A stretch of 64,000 bases of DNA from Sanguibacter keddieii DSM 10542. GTDB taxonomy: Bacteria > Actinomycetota > Actinomycetes > Actinomycetales > Cellulomonadaceae. A program made the translations under genes and the position numbers. Below are positions 9,399 to 20,396 of this stretch, in pieces. A model generated the notes under the pieces. That model searched no databases. It saw only the letters and a program-made list of their open reading frames with translations, and had not been told where the DNA came from. The DNA lies in NCBI RefSeq assembly GCF_000024925.1, contig NC_013521.1, positions 3,410,001 to 3,474,000 on the forward strand. The letters run 5' to 3'. Within the stretch, counting starts at the first letter, position 1. Each line of letters starts with the position of its first letter.

Positions 9399-10238
9399 AT
9401 GACCACAGCCCCCGCCGCCCGAGCCCGCCGCTACCTCATGTGCCGTCCGGAGCACTTCACCGTCAGCTACGAGATCAACCCGTGGATGGACGTGAGCCGC
9501 CCGACGGACACCGCGCGGGCCGTCCAGCAGTGGGAGCGGCTCCGTGACGTGTACCTCGACCTCGGGCACACCGTGGACCTCGTCGAGCCCGTCGCCGGCC
9601 TCCCCGACATGGTCTACGCGGCCAACGGCGCGACGGTGGTCGACGGCGTCGTCTACAGCGCCCGGTTCACGCACCCCGAGCGCCAGCCCGAGGCCGACGT
9701 GTACCTGCGGTGGTTCGCCGAGAACGGCTTCGAGGTGCACAGCGCCCGCGAGCGCAACGAGGGTGAGGGCGACATCCTCACGGTGGGTCCCCTGACGCTC
9801 GCCGGGACGGGCTTCCGCACCGACACCGCGGCGCACGCCGAGGCGGCAGGGCTGTGGGGCCGCGAGGTCGTGACGCTCGAGCTGGTCGACCCGCGCTTCT
9901 ACCACCTCGACACCGCGCTGACGGTCCTCGAGGGTTCCGAGGGCGGGACGACCCCGGGTGTCGTCGCCTACTACCCGGACGCCTTCTCCGCGGAGAGCCG
10001 GGCGCGGCTCTCCGACCTCTTCCCGGACGCCGTGCACGCCGTCGAGTCCGACGCGACCGTGCTCGGGCTCAACGCGGTCTCCGACGGCCTCCACGTGGTC
10101 CTCAACCCCGCCGCGACCCGCCTGCAGGGGCAGCTCGTCGAGCGTGGCTACGAACCGATCGGCGTCGACACCACCGAGCTGCTGCTCGGCGGCGGCGGCG
10201 CGAAGTGCTGCACGCTCGAGATCCGGGCGGCGGGCTGA
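9399..10238 (+). CDS. ddaH: Dimethylargininase (N(G),N(G)-dimethylarginine dimethylaminohydrolase)
   Basis: A 279-residue amidinotransferase-superfamily enzyme that would hydrolyse dimethylarginine to citrulline and dimethylamine. The expected catalytic set is visible: His169 in RFYHLDTALTVL, Cys270/271 in GGGAKCCTLE near the C-terminus, and acidic D70/GEGD positions. The start at 9399 has an AGGAG about 8 bases upstream. rocD follows after 12 bases, so the pair forms an operon. Related enzymes (arginine deiminase-like hydrolases) are the main alternative; the context with ornithine aminotransferase supports catabolism of arginine-type substrates. Confidence 0.85.
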   Translation: MTTAPAARARRYLMCRPEHFTVSYEINPWMDVSRPTDTARAVQQWERLRDVYLDLGHTVDLVEPVAGLPDMVYAANGATVVDGVVYSARFTHPERQPEADVYLRWFAENGFEVHSARERNEGEGDILTVGPLTLAGTGFRTDTAAHAEAAGLWGREVVTLELVDPRFYHLDTALTVLEGSEGGTTPGVVAYYPDAFSAESRARLSDLFPDAVHAVESDATVLGLNAVSDGLHVVLNPAATRLQGQLVERGYEPIGVDTTELLLGGGGAKCCTLEIRAAG

Positions 10239-10250
10239 GAGGAGCCGGAG

Positions 10251-11465
10251 ATGGACACCACGCACGTCGAGGTCAGGGACCACCTGGTGCACAACTACGC
10301 ACCGCTCCCCGTGACCGTCGCGCAGGGCGAGGGCTCGTGGGTGACCGACGTCGAGGGCCACCGGTACCTCGACATGCTGTCCGGCTACTCCGCCCTGAAC
10401 TTCGGGCACCGCCACCCCGCGCTGGTCGCCGCGGCCACCGCGCAGCTGGGCCGCGTGACGCTGACGTCGCGTGCCTTCGACAACGACCAGCTCGGTCCCT
10501 TCGCCGACGAGCTCTGCGCACTGGTCGAGGGGTCGCTCGCCCTCGACGGGACGCACGCCGCGATGCTCCCCATGAACACCGGGGCCGAGGCGGTCGAGAC
10601 GGCGGTCAAGGCCGTGCGCAAGTGGGGCCACCGCCGCGGGATCACCGAGCCGACCATCATCGTCGGCAGCGACAACTTCCACGGGCGCACCACCACGGTC
10701 GTGTCCTTCTCGACCGACGACGAGGCCCGCGAGGGCTACGGGCCGTTCACGCCAGGGTTCCGCGTGGTGCCGTACGGCGATGCAGAGGCTGTCGCCGCCG
10801 CGATCGACGAGACCACGGTCGCGGTGCTCATGGAGCCCATCCAGGGCGAGGCCGGCGTGGTCGTGCCCCCGCCCGGGTACTGGGCGTCGCTGCGGACGGT
10901 GTGCGATGACGCCGGCATCCTGCTGGTCGCCGACGAGATCCAGTCCGGGCTCGGGCGCACGGGGACGACCCTGGCGTGCGAGCTCTGGAACGTCCGGCCC
11001 GACCTGGTGACGCTCGGCAAGGCCCTCGGCGGCGGGATCCTCCCCGTGAGCGCTGTCGTCGGCCGGGCCGACGTGCTCGACGTCTTCACCCCGGGGACGC
11101 ACGGGTCGACCTTCGGGGGCAACCCGCTCGCGAGCGCCGTGGGCCGCGCCGTGGTGCGCCTGCTCGACTCCGGGGAGGTCCAGGAGCGCGCGGCGACGCT
11201 CGGCGCGCACCTCCAGCTGCGGCTCGACGAGCTCGTCGAGACCGAGCTGCTCGCCGAGGTGCGCGGCGCCGGCCTGTGGGCCGGGATCGACCTCACGCCG
11301 GCCTGGCCGTCCGGGCGCGAGCTGTGCCTCGCGCTGCGTGACGCCGGCGTCCTCGCCAAGGACACCCACGGTGCGACGGTGCGCCTGGCGCCACCGCTGA
11401 CCATCACCGAGGACGACCTCGACCTGGGGATCGACCGGCTGCGGGACGTGCTCGCGTCCCGCTGA
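10251..11465 (+). CDS. rocD: Ornithine--oxo-acid aminotransferase
   Basis: A 404-residue class III PLP-dependent aminotransferase. The PLP lysine is K257 ([11 protein letters not shown]), with the cofactor Asp at D228 in [12 protein letters not shown] and the phosphate-binding [11 protein letters not shown] near 108-118. It converts ornithine and 2-oxoglutarate to glutamate semialdehyde and glutamate. Length and motifs match RocD well. It starts 12 bases after the dimethylargininase stop with GAGGAGCCGG just upstream, so the two are translated from one mRNA. This links arginine-derivative breakdown to proline and glutamate supply. Confidence 0.92.
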   Translation: MDTTHVEVRDHLVHNYAPLPVTVAQGEGSWVTDVEGHRYLDMLSGYSALNFGHRHPALVAAATAQLGRVTLTSRAFDNDQLGPFADELCALVEGSLALDGTHAAMLPMNTGAEAVETAVKAVRKWGHRRGITEPTIIVGSDNFHGRTTTVVSFSTDDEAREGYGPFTPGFRVVPYGDAEAVAAAIDETTVAVLMEPIQGEAGVVVPPPGYWASLRTVCDDAGILLVADEIQSGLGRTGTTLACELWNVRPDLVTLGKALGGGILPVSAVVGRADVLDVFTPGTHGSTFGGNPLASAVGRAVVRLLDSGEVQERAATLGAHLQLRLDELVETELLAEVRGAGLWAGIDLTPAWPSGRELCLALRDAGVLAKDTHGATVRLAPPLTITEDDLDLGIDRLRDVLASR

Positions 11466-11545
11466 CCGCCGATCTTCCCGATCCCCGCGCGCAACTGCGC
11501 AAGAAAGGAGTAGCCGCGGGCACAGCGGGCGCACAGGATGAGGAC

Positions 11546-12607
11546 ATGAGCGACTACGCGATCGAGGCGCACGGCCTCGTCAAGCACTTCGGGTCCACCC
11601 GAGCGGTCGACGGCATCGACCTCGAGGTCCCCGCCGGGACCGTCTACGGCGTGCTGGGCCCCAACGGGGCAGGCAAGACCACCGCGGTGCGGATGCTCGC
11701 GACCCTGCTGCGGCCCGACGCCGGCACCGCCCGGATCCTCGGCCACGACATCCTCCGCGAGGCCGACACCGTCCGCAGCCTCGTCGGCCTCACCGGGCAG
11801 TACGCCTCGGTCGACGAGGACCTCACCGGCGCCGAGAACCTCATGGTGCTCGCGCGCCTCTACGGGTTCTCCCGGCCCGCAGCCCGTCGGCGCGGCGCCG
11901 ACCTTCTCGAGGCCTTCGACCTCACCGAGGCGGCCGGCAAGCAGGTCAAGACGTACTCGGGCGGCATGCGGCGGCGCATCGACCTCGCCGCGAGCCTCGT
12001 GATGAGCCCCGCGGTGCTGTTCCTCGACGAGCCCACCACCGGCCTCGACCCGCGCAGCCGCAACGACGTGTGGGACATCGTCCGGGTGCTCGTGGACGAC
12101 GGCGCCACGGTGCTGCTCACCACCCAGTACCTCGAGGAGGCAGACCAGCTGGCGAACCGCATCGCCGTCGTCGACCACGGGAAGGTCATCGCCGAGGGCA
12201 CCGCCACGGAGCTCAAGAGCTCGGTGGGGTCGGGCTCGGTCCAGCTGCGCCTGGCCGACCCGTCACGCCGCGACGAGGCGGCGCGCATCGTCGCCGGCCT
12301 GCTCGGCGAGCCCGACGCCGTCTCGCTGTCCCCCGACCCGGCGGCGCTCTCGGCACGCATCGACAGCAGTGCCGACGGCTCCGCACGCGCCCACCAGATC
12401 CTGCCGAGGCTGCACGACGCGGGGATCCACGTCCCCGAGTTCTCGCTCGGCCAGCCGAGCCTCGACGAGGTGTTCCTCGCGCTCACGGGTCAGCCGACAG
12501 GCACAGGTCAGCCGACAGACACAGGGAAGCCGACAGACTCGACCCAGGGCACCGAGGCCGGGCCGGGCTCCGCGGCCGGGCAGACCACCGAGGAGGCCAC
12601 CTCATGA
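11546..12607 (+). CDS. ABC exporter ATP-binding protein, DrrA family
   Basis: A 353-residue ATPase. Walker A is GPNGAGKTT (38-46), the ABC signature is [14 protein letters not shown] and Walker B is [15 protein letters not shown]. Sequence, length and the C-terminal domain after [11 protein letters not shown] match the daunorubicin-resistance (DrrA) subfamily of exporters. The extreme C-terminus is a Thr/Pro/Gly tail built from an 18-bp repeat. The stop overlaps the ATG of the permease gene (ATGA). Substrate unknown; drug or lipid export is typical. Confidence 0.93.
   Translation: MSDYAIEAHGLVKHFGSTRAVDGIDLEVPAGTVYGVLGPNGAGKTTAVRMLATLLRPDAGTARILGHDILREADTVRSLVGLTGQYASVDEDLTGAENLMVLARLYGFSRPAARRRGADLLEAFDLTEAAGKQVKTYSGGMRRRIDLAASLVMSPAVLFLDEPTTGLDPRSRNDVWDIVRVLVDDGATVLLTTQYLEEADQLANRIAVVDHGKVIAEGTATELKSSVGSGSVQLRLADPSRRDEAARIVAGLLGEPDAVSLSPDPAALSARIDSSADGSARAHQILPRLHDAGIHVPEFSLGQPSLDEVFLALTGQPTGTGQPTDTGKPTDSTQGTEAGPGSAAGQTTEEATS
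12488..12541. repeat. Three tandem 18-bp units in the ABC ATPase gene
   Basis: Three imperfect 18-bp copies (core CAGCCGACAG) encode the repeated Gly-Gln/Lys-Pro-Thr-Asp/Gly-Thr tail. The first two differ at a single base, so the expansion looks recent. Confidence 0.75.
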
Positions 12608-13437
12608 GCACCACCGACAACCCCACCACCGCGGCCACGTCGCTGCGGTCTGCCGTCTCCCTCGAGGTCCGGCCCGGCCGGCCGTCGCCGATCGAGAACA
12701 CGCTCACCTTCGCGTGGCGCGCCCTGCTGAAGATCAAGCACGTGCCCGAGCAGCTCTTCGACGTGACGCTCACCCCGATCATCTTCACGCTGATGTTCAC
12801 GTACCTGTTCGGCGGGGCGATCGCGGGCGACACCTCCACCTACCTGCAGTTCCTGCTGCCCGGGATCCTCGTGCAGACCGTGCTGATCATCACCGTGTAC
12901 ACGGGGTTCACGCTCAACACGGACATCACCAAGGGGGTGTTCGACAGGTTCCGCTCGCTGCCCATCTGGCGTCCCGCGCCGATCGTCGGCGCGCTCCTCG
13001 GGGACACCGTCCGCTACACCATCGCGTCGGTCATCACGCTCGGCCTCGGGCTGATCCTCGGGTACCGCCCGGGCGGTGGCGTGGCCGGCACGCTCGCCGC
13101 GATCGCCCTGCTGCTCGTCTTCGCGTTCTCGCTCAGCTGGATCTTCACGATCTTCGGGCTGCTGATGCGCACCCCCAACGCCGTCATGGGCGTGTCCATG
13201 CTCATCCTCATGCCGCTGACCTTCGCGTCCAACATCTTCGTCGACCCGGCGACGATGCCGTCGGCGCTGCGCGCCTTCGTCGACGTCAACCCGGTGACGC
13301 ACCTCGTCACCGCGATCCGGGGCCTCATGGGCGGCGGGGCAGCGTTCTCCGACGTGGTGTGGGTGCTCGTGGCCTCGGCCGCGCTGACCCTGGTGTTCGC
13401 GCCGATCACGATGCGGCTCTACCGGACCAAGAGCTGA
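12604..13437 (+). CDS. ABC exporter permease, DrrB (ABC-2) family
   Basis: A 277-residue integral membrane protein with about six helices. It partners the preceding ATPase, with which it overlaps by ATGA. The coupling region [23 protein letters not shown] is characteristic of DrrB-type ABC-2 permeases, as is the late [14 protein letters not shown] segment. Together they form a complete exporter in the cytoplasmic membrane. Confidence 0.93.
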   Translation: MSTTDNPTTAATSLRSAVSLEVRPGRPSPIENTLTFAWRALLKIKHVPEQLFDVTLTPIIFTLMFTYLFGGAIAGDTSTYLQFLLPGILVQTVLIITVYTGFTLNTDITKGVFDRFRSLPIWRPAPIVGALLGDTVRYTIASVITLGLGLILGYRPGGGVAGTLAAIALLLVFAFSLSWIFTIFGLLMRTPNAVMGVSMLILMPLTFASNIFVDPATMPSALRAFVDVNPVTHLVTAIRGLMGGGAAFSDVVWVLVASAALTLVFAPITMRLYRTKS

Positions 13438-13476
13438 CGGGACCGCTCTCCGCGGGCGGCTCTCCGCCGCCCTCGG

Positions 13477-13950
13477 TCAGCTGGGCTCCCAGGTCACGGC
13501 GCCTCCCCCGGTGCCCGTCAGCCCGCCGAGCGCGTGGCCGACGATCGTCCCGACGAGACCGTCCCCCGGGTCACCCCAGAGGTCGACCAGCACGATGCCG
13601 TCGGCGGCCCGTGTCGTCGCGCGGCGCACCTCGGACGGAGACCACCCCGGGTCCAGGCGCAGCGTGCCGAGCAGCTCGGCGGGCAGGACCCCGGAGAACC
13701 TCCCTGTCTCGTGCCGCAGGGTCAACGTGCCGGCGGCGGTCGTCAGGACAGCGCGGACGTACCCGCGCGCCTCGTCGTAGCAGCCCGTCACCTTGCCGGC
13801 GCGGGAGTCGGTCGTCGCGGGGTGGCGCTCGGTCAGCAGGACCGAGGTCCTCCCGCCTGGACCGGTCGACGACAGCACGCGCAGCAGCACCGGGTCAGCG
13901 TGCTGGGCTGAGGATCGACCGACGCGGACGGCGGGCAGGGTGCGGTTCAT
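13477..13950 (-). CDS. Hypothetical protein
   Basis: A 157-residue protein starting at ATG 13950 with a strong GGAGGAG 5 bases upstream. The open frame continues upstream into the universal stress gene, but that part is antisense-like and not used. The C-terminal two-thirds reads as alternating beta-type sequence (AVLTTAAGTLTLRHETG, GIVLVDLWGDPGDG). No family recognised. It sits about 130 bases downstream of the universal stress gene on the same strand and may be its operon partner. Confidence 0.7.
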   Translation of the reverse strand: MNRTLPAVRVGRSSAQHADPVLLRVLSSTGPGGRTSVLLTERHPATTDSRAGKVTGCYDEARGYVRAVLTTAAGTLTLRHETGRFSGVLPAELLGTLRLDPGWSPSEVRRATTRAADGIVLVDLWGDPGDGLVGTIVGHALGGLTGTGGGAVTWEPS

Positions 13951-14077
13951 GAGAGCTCCTCCGACGGGTCGCCGTGACTCGACGACACTGGAGCCCCACG
14001 ATGCCCGGGCGGGCGTGGGCTCGGCGTGAGCGGAGAGAGGCCTGGGCCCCATGGCCGACGACGACCGCCCGCGGCTG

Positions 14078-14995
14078 TCAGCTCTCGGGGATCTCGCAGT
14101 GCTTGTTGACCACGAGCACGGGGCAGGTGGAGTGGTGCAGCACGGCCTGGCTCGTGGAGCCCAGGAGGAGGCCGGCGAAGCCGCCGCGGCCGCGTGAGCC
14201 GACGACCAGCAGGTCGCTCGCCTCGGAGAACTCGGTGAGCAGCTCGGCGCCGCTGCCGTCGAGCACGATCCGGCGGATGGTGGTGCCCGGGTGCGCAGCC
14301 TCGGCCTTGTCGACGATCGCGTCGAGGCCGTCGGTGACGTCGGCGAGGACCTGCTCGTGGTCGATCGCGGCGGGCAGCCAGGCCAGCATCCCGGCGCCGG
14401 CACCGACCGGCACCCCGGCGACGGCGACGAGCTCGGCGCCCCACAGGTTCGCCTGGTGGATGGCTGCGTGGAGGGCCCCGTAGGCCGAGGGCGAGCCGTC
14501 GACGCCGACCACGACCCGCTTCATCGGATGGGTGGGGACGTCCGCGTCCGGGTCGCCGCTGCCGCGGTAGGGGACGACGACCGTCGGGCAGTGCCCGTGC
14601 GCAGGGAGGGCCGAGGACACGGTACCGAGGAGACGTTCGGCGAAGCCGCCGCGACCGCGCGTCCCGACGACGGCGAGGGCGAAGTCCTTGGAGCGCTCGA
14701 CGAGCACCCCGGCGGCGTCCCCGGCGGCGAGCTCGGTGGTCACGGTCACGCCGGACCGTGCGGCGCGTGCGCGGGCGTCGTCGAGGACAGACCGTGCGCC
14801 GTCCTGGATGGCGTTGTCGTCGAGAGCGGCGTACCCGCCGTCGAGGGACGCCGCGGCGAAGGAGGGCAGGGAGTAGGCGCAGACCACCGTGATGGGCTGT
14901 CCGCTGCGCGTCGCGTGCGCGACCGCCCAGTCGAGCGCGTGGAGGCTCGAGACCGAGCCGTCGACGCCGACGATGATGGCATCAGAGTGCGACAT
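14078..14995 (-). CDS. Universal stress protein with two UspA domains
   Basis: A 305-residue cytoplasmic protein made of two tandem Usp domains. Each ends in the ATP-binding signature G-2x-G-9x-G(S/T): GTRGRGGFAERLLGT in the first and GSRGRGGFAGLLLGS in the second. Domain starts are AIIVGVDGS and RVVVGVDGS. ATG at 14995 is preceded by AGGAGGG at good spacing, so the earlier in-frame start at 15025 is not used. Actinobacterial tandem Usp proteins are typically induced by hypoxia or stationary phase; no DosR-type site was identified here. Confidence 0.93.
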   Translation of the reverse strand: MSHSDAIIVGVDGSVSSLHALDWAVAHATRSGQPITVVCAYSLPSFAAASLDGGYAALDDNAIQDGARSVLDDARARAARSGVTVTTELAAGDAAGVLVERSKDFALAVVGTRGRGGFAERLLGTVSSALPAHGHCPTVVVPYRGSGDPDADVPTHPMKRVVVGVDGSPSAYGALHAAIHQANLWGAELVAVAGVPVGAGAGMLAWLPAAIDHEQVLADVTDGLDAIVDKAEAAHPGTTIRRIVLDGSGAELLTEFSEASDLLVVGSRGRGGFAGLLLGSTSQAVLHHSTCPVLVVNKHCEIPES

Positions 14996-15170
14996 GGCAT
15001 TCCCTCCTGCATGACGGACGAGCAACCGTGCTTGTCCGGTACATTACCCGCTCATGACGCGGAGAACACCCTGTTCGCGCAGCCGAGACCGAGCGTGTCA
15101 CGACGGGACCGGCCGCGCCTCGGCGACCGGCCCCGAGAGGCCCGAGGCGCGTCGGGCCGTCCGGGCTCTC

Positions 15171-15225
15171 AGACGCACGAAGGCCCGGACCGCAGTGCGG
15201 TCCAGGCCTTCGAGGCGATGCGTCT
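15171..15225. terminator. Bipartite hairpin downstream of the NlpC/P60 gene
   Basis: An outer 7-bp arm (AGACGCA/TGCGTCT) flanks an inner stem at 15178-15212 of about 16 bp with one mismatch and a tiny loop. It lies 20 bases past the hydrolase stop codon and is the likely terminator for that transcript. Confidence 0.7.
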
Positions 15226-15244
15226 GCCGAGGCAGGACGACGTG

Positions 15245-16078
15245 TCAGCCGATACGGATGAACGTCGGGTTCGTCTGCCAGATCTCGCGGAACTGGATGC
15301 TCTTGCCGGGGCGCGGAGCGTCGATCTGCGAGTTGCCACCGGCGTAGATGGCGATGTGGCCGGGGGACGCGATGAGGTCGCCGGGCTGGGCGTCCTCGCG
15401 GGACACGACGGTCCCGGCCTGTGCCTGTGCACCCGACTGGCGCGGCAGGTTGATGCCGAGCTGGGCGAACACGTACTGCGTGAAGCCGGAGCAGTCGAAG
15501 CCGTCCGGGGAGGCGCCGCCCGAGACGTACGGGACGCCCACGTAGCGGCCCGCGATGTCGAGGACGGCAGAGCCGCTCGCCGACGCGGGGACAGCAGCCG
15601 CTGCCTCGACCGGAGCCTCGGCCGCGACCTCGACGGGGGCCGCAGCCTCGGTCTCGGTCTGCGTGTCGGTGGCGATCGACGTGCGCTCGGCCGTGCGGGA
15701 GGCGGCGGCAGGTGCGCGCACCGGCTCCGGCTCGGGCTCAGGCTCGGGAGCAGGGGTGACGACCATGTCGATCTGCTCGACGGTCCACGAGGCGTCCGCG
15801 GCGACCGTGACGGCGGGAGCCGTGCTGAGGGCTGCGCGGGCCTCTGCCTTGAGCGAGGTGACGTCGACGGTCGAGACCGACGCGTCGGTGGGGAGGGGAG
15901 CTGCCGAGGCAGAGGTGGCGCCCATCAGGGAGACGATGAGGCCGGAGGACGCTGCCACGAGGGCCGTCCGACGTCCGACGGTCGCTGCGTTGCCGGTCGC
16001 CGCGGTGGCGATCGAGCTCAGCGGCGCCATGGGACGCCGTGCCGCGCGGTGGCGGGCACGAGTAGTACTAGTAGTCAC
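15245..16078 (-). CDS. Secreted NlpC/P60 peptidoglycan endopeptidase
   Basis: A 277-residue exported cell-wall hydrolase. Residues 1-59 are a long signal peptide with basic N-region and hydrophobic core (TALVAASSGLIVSLMG) ending SASA. A Pro/Glu (PEPEPEP) and Ala/Glu-rich linker follows. The C-terminal NlpC/P60 domain has catalytic Cys196 (FDCSGFTQYVF) and His241 (PGHIAIYAGG). It should cleave within peptide stems of peptidoglycan. The GTG start has GGAG 6 bases upstream. A c-di-AMP riboswitch precedes it, tying its expression to wall and osmotic homeostasis. Confidence 0.93.
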   Translation of the reverse strand: MTTSTTRARHRAARRPMAPLSSIATAATGNAATVGRRTALVAASSGLIVSLMGATSASAAPLPTDASVSTVDVTSLKAEARAALSTAPAVTVAADASWTVEQIDMVVTPAPEPEPEPEPVRAPAAASRTAERTSIATDTQTETEAAAPVEVAAEAPVEAAAAVPASASGSAVLDIAGRYVGVPYVSGGASPDGFDCSGFTQYVFAQLGINLPRQSGAQAQAGTVVSREDAQPGDLIASPGHIAIYAGGNSQIDAPRPGKSIQFREIWQTNPTFIRIG

Positions 16079-16091
16079 GTTTTCTCCAGTA

Positions 16092-16248
16092 CGCCTGCGA
16101 GGTCAGCTGTCGGGTTCGGGTAGGAGATGCACCCGGCCTCACGGCCGTCGAGACGGTCGTGGGGCTTCACCCCGAGGACGCTGTGAACAGCGCCCAGATT
16201 TGGGTCCCCCGTCCCTGCCAGCGGGTTGTCGGCGGCTCTCGCAGTGGC
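16092..16248 (-). promoter_or_regulatory. c-di-AMP riboswitch (ydaO-yuaA class)
   Basis: The leader of the NlpC/P60 gene has the actinobacterial ydaO consensus. Closing stem P1 is CTGCGAG (16244-16238) with CTCGCAG (16101-16095), a perfect 7 bp. Inside are GGGGACCCAAAT (about 16210-16198), GGGGTGAAGCCCC (16173-16161) and the signature CTCCTACCCGAACCCGACAG just before the 3' strand of P1. This class binds c-di-AMP and usually turns genes off when the ligand is abundant; cell-wall hydrolases are its main actinobacterial targets. Confidence 0.9.
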
Positions 16249-16283
16249 AGGGTTAGGCGTTCTGCGCGAGCGCGTCATGGGCT

Positions 16284-18408
<2,125 letters not shown>

Positions 18409-18440
18409 CCTGCTGGACGACCGGCTGAGCCGGCGCAGAC

Positions 18441-18478
18441 CACGACAGAGGCCGGGGACATCCCCGGCCTCTGTCGTG
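18441..18478. terminator. Strong bidirectional terminator hairpin
   Basis: A perfect 18-bp inverted repeat beginning CACGACAGAGGCC, with a two-base centre. It lies between the convergent serC and MFS genes and can end transcription from both sides. Confidence 0.9.
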
Positions 18479-18532
18479 TGCGACCTCTGTCGTGCCCGGA
18501 CCCGCTGCAGGGCCGCGCCCGCGCCCCGTGGG

Positions 18533-19891
18533 TCAGGCCGCGGTCGTGCGGTCCTTGGCCTCCTGGACGCCGAGGCCGTCGGCCACGTCGCGTCGGGCGT
18601 CGGCCTCGGCCGGGCGGGGCGAGTCGATGGTCGAGGGTCCGTAGGTGACCTCGACGTGGGGTCGGTGGAACACCTGGTACTTCACGGTGTAGTCCCAGTT
18701 GTGCTTGGTCCACAGTGCCGCGCCGGCCGCGACCAGCAGGGCGGTGATGGAGCCGACGCCGATCGCCCACCGGGCGCCGAAGGTCTCGGCGATCCAGCCG
18801 ACGAGCGGGGAGCCGATGGGCGTCGCCCCGAGGAACACCATCATGTAGAGCGCCATGACCCGCCCGCGCATCTGCGGCTCCGTGGTCATCTGGATGGTGG
18901 AGTTCGCCGCGGTGAGCATGGTGAGGCTCGAGAACCCGACGGGGATGCTCATGAGCGCGTAGGTCCAGTACGTCGGCATGATCGCCATGAGCCCGGTCGA
19001 CACGCCGAAGGCGAAGGCAGAGCCGATGACGAGGCGCACCCGCGGACGCTCACGGCGCGCCGCGAGGAGCGCGCCGGCCAGGGAGCCGATCGCGAGGATC
19101 GACCCGAGGATCCCGTACTCCCCCGCACCCTTGCCGAACTCGGCGGTCGCCATGACCGCGGAGGTCAGCTGGAAGTTGAGGCCGAAGGTGGACACGACGC
19201 ACACCACGCACATGATGACGACGATGTCGCTGCGGTTGCGGACGTACCGCACGCCCTCGCGGATCTGCCCCTTGGCTCGCGCCGTGACCGGCAGCCGGTT
19301 GAGCTCGCTGATCCGCATCCGGGTCATCGCGACGATCACCGCGGCGAAGGTCAGCCCGTTGATGATGAACATCCACCCGGGGCCGAAGGCCGCGATGAGC
19401 AGGCCGGCGGCACCGGGGCCGACGAGGCGGGCGGCGTTGAAGCCCGCGGAGTTGAGGCCCACGGCGTTCGACAGCTTCTCCTTGGGCACCATCTCGGCGA
19501 CGAAGGTCTGGCGCACCGGGTTGTCGATGGCCGTGACGCAGCCGAGCAGCGCGGCGAACACGTACACGTGCCACAGCTCGGCGTAGCCGGAGAGCACCAG
19601 GGCACCGAGGGCGAGGGCGAGCACACCGAGCGCGGACTGCGTGAGGATCAGCAGCTTGCGGCGGTCGACGCGGTCGGCGAGCACGCCGGCCCACGCGGAC
19701 AGCGCGAGCACCGGGAGGAACTGCAGGGCGGTGACGATGCCGACGGCGGTCCCCGAGTTGTCCGTGAGGACGGTGAGCACGAGCCAGTCCTGGGCGACGC
19801 GCTGCATCCAGGTCCCGACGTTCGCCACGAGGGCGGCGCTGAACCAGAGTCTGTAGTTGTAGTACCTCAGGGAGGCGAAGGTAGGGCTCAT
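18533..19891 (-). CDS. MFS exporter (multidrug type)
   Basis: A 452-residue, about 12-helix major facilitator of the MFS_3 (EntS/MdtG-like) type. Motif A is present as GVLADRVDRRKLL between helices 2 and 3, and FVAEMVPKEKLSNAVGLNSAGFN follows helix 4 as in efflux carriers of this branch. The cytosolic C-terminal tail of about 55 residues is hydrophilic. Its ATG overlaps the stop of a MarR-type regulator (ATGA), the usual arrangement for an inducible efflux pump controlled by its own operon's repressor. Substrate unknown. Confidence 0.92.
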   Translation of the reverse strand: MSPTFASLRYYNYRLWFSAALVANVGTWMQRVAQDWLVLTVLTDNSGTAVGIVTALQFLPVLALSAWAGVLADRVDRRKLLILTQSALGVLALALGALVLSGYAELWHVYVFAALLGCVTAIDNPVRQTFVAEMVPKEKLSNAVGLNSAGFNAARLVGPGAAGLLIAAFGPGWMFIINGLTFAAVIVAMTRMRISELNRLPVTARAKGQIREGVRYVRNRSDIVVIMCVVCVVSTFGLNFQLTSAVMATAEFGKGAGEYGILGSILAIGSLAGALLAARRERPRVRLVIGSAFAFGVSTGLMAIMPTYWTYALMSIPVGFSSLTMLTAANSTIQMTTEPQMRGRVMALYMMVFLGATPIGSPLVGWIAETFGARWAIGVGSITALLVAAGAALWTKHNWDYTVKYQVFHRPHVEVTYGPSTIDSPRPAEADARRDVADGLGVQEAKDRTTAA

Positions 19892-20325
19892 CGACTGGCG
19901 ATCCTCACGAGCAGCTCGCTCGCCGCTGCGAGCGTCTGCCGTTCTTCGGGGGTCAGCTGACCCAGGTTCTTCGTCAACCAGGCCTCGCGGCGTCGCCTGG
20001 TCTCTCTCACTTCGTCACGGCCCGTGGTCGTCAGCTCGACGAGGACGAGCCTCTTGTCGGTCTCGTGGCCGACCTTGGTCACGAGACCCAGCTCGGCGAG
20101 CGCGTTGACCGTGCGCGTCATCGACGGCGGGCGGATGTGCTCGTGGTCGGCGAGCGCTCCGGGTGTCATCGGTCCGTGCTTGTAGATCGTGGTCAGGACG
20201 GCGAACTGTCCCTCAGGGAGGTCGGCCTCACCGCGCTGGTTCCGCAGGCGTCGGGAGATCCGGGTCAACGCCACACGGAGCTGACCTCCGAGCGTTCCGG
20301 GGGCGCAGGCATCAGGTGTGGTCAC
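19888..20325 (-). CDS. MarR-family transcriptional regulator
   Basis: A 145-residue winged-helix protein. The recognition helix region is RPPSMTRTVNALAELGLV and the wing is KVGHETDKRLVLVELT, both typical of MarR. It starts with GTG at 20325 and is coupled to the MFS exporter by ATGA. It most likely represses its own operon through the repeats directly upstream and is released by a small ligand. The ribosome-binding site (AAGAAC) is weak. Confidence 0.93.
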   Translation of the reverse strand: MTTPDACAPGTLGGQLRVALTRISRRLRNQRGEADLPEGQFAVLTTIYKHGPMTPGALADHEHIRPPSMTRTVNALAELGLVTKVGHETDKRLVLVELTTTGRDEVRETRRRREAWLTKNLGQLTPEERQTLAAASELLVRIASR

Positions 20326-20330
20326 TGTTC

Positions 20331-20356
20331 TTACCCTAACTCATTACCCTAGGTAA
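20331..20356. promoter_or_regulatory. Probable MarR operator
   Basis: TTACCCTAA (20331-20339) is followed after four bases by the palindrome TTACCCTAGGTAA (20344-20356). The repeats begin 6 bases before the marR start codon and are AT-rich in an otherwise GC-rich region. They fit an autoregulatory site overlapping the promoter. Confidence 0.55.
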
Positions 20357-20396
20357 CAACAGGGGTCTGGGGCAGGGAGATGCGGGACACCCCGGG

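Noticed and set aside
13951-14403. N-terminal extension of the hypothetical gene at 13477-13950
   Set aside because: The upstream part is a shifted frame of the universal stress gene. The GGAGGAG before 13950 marks the real start.
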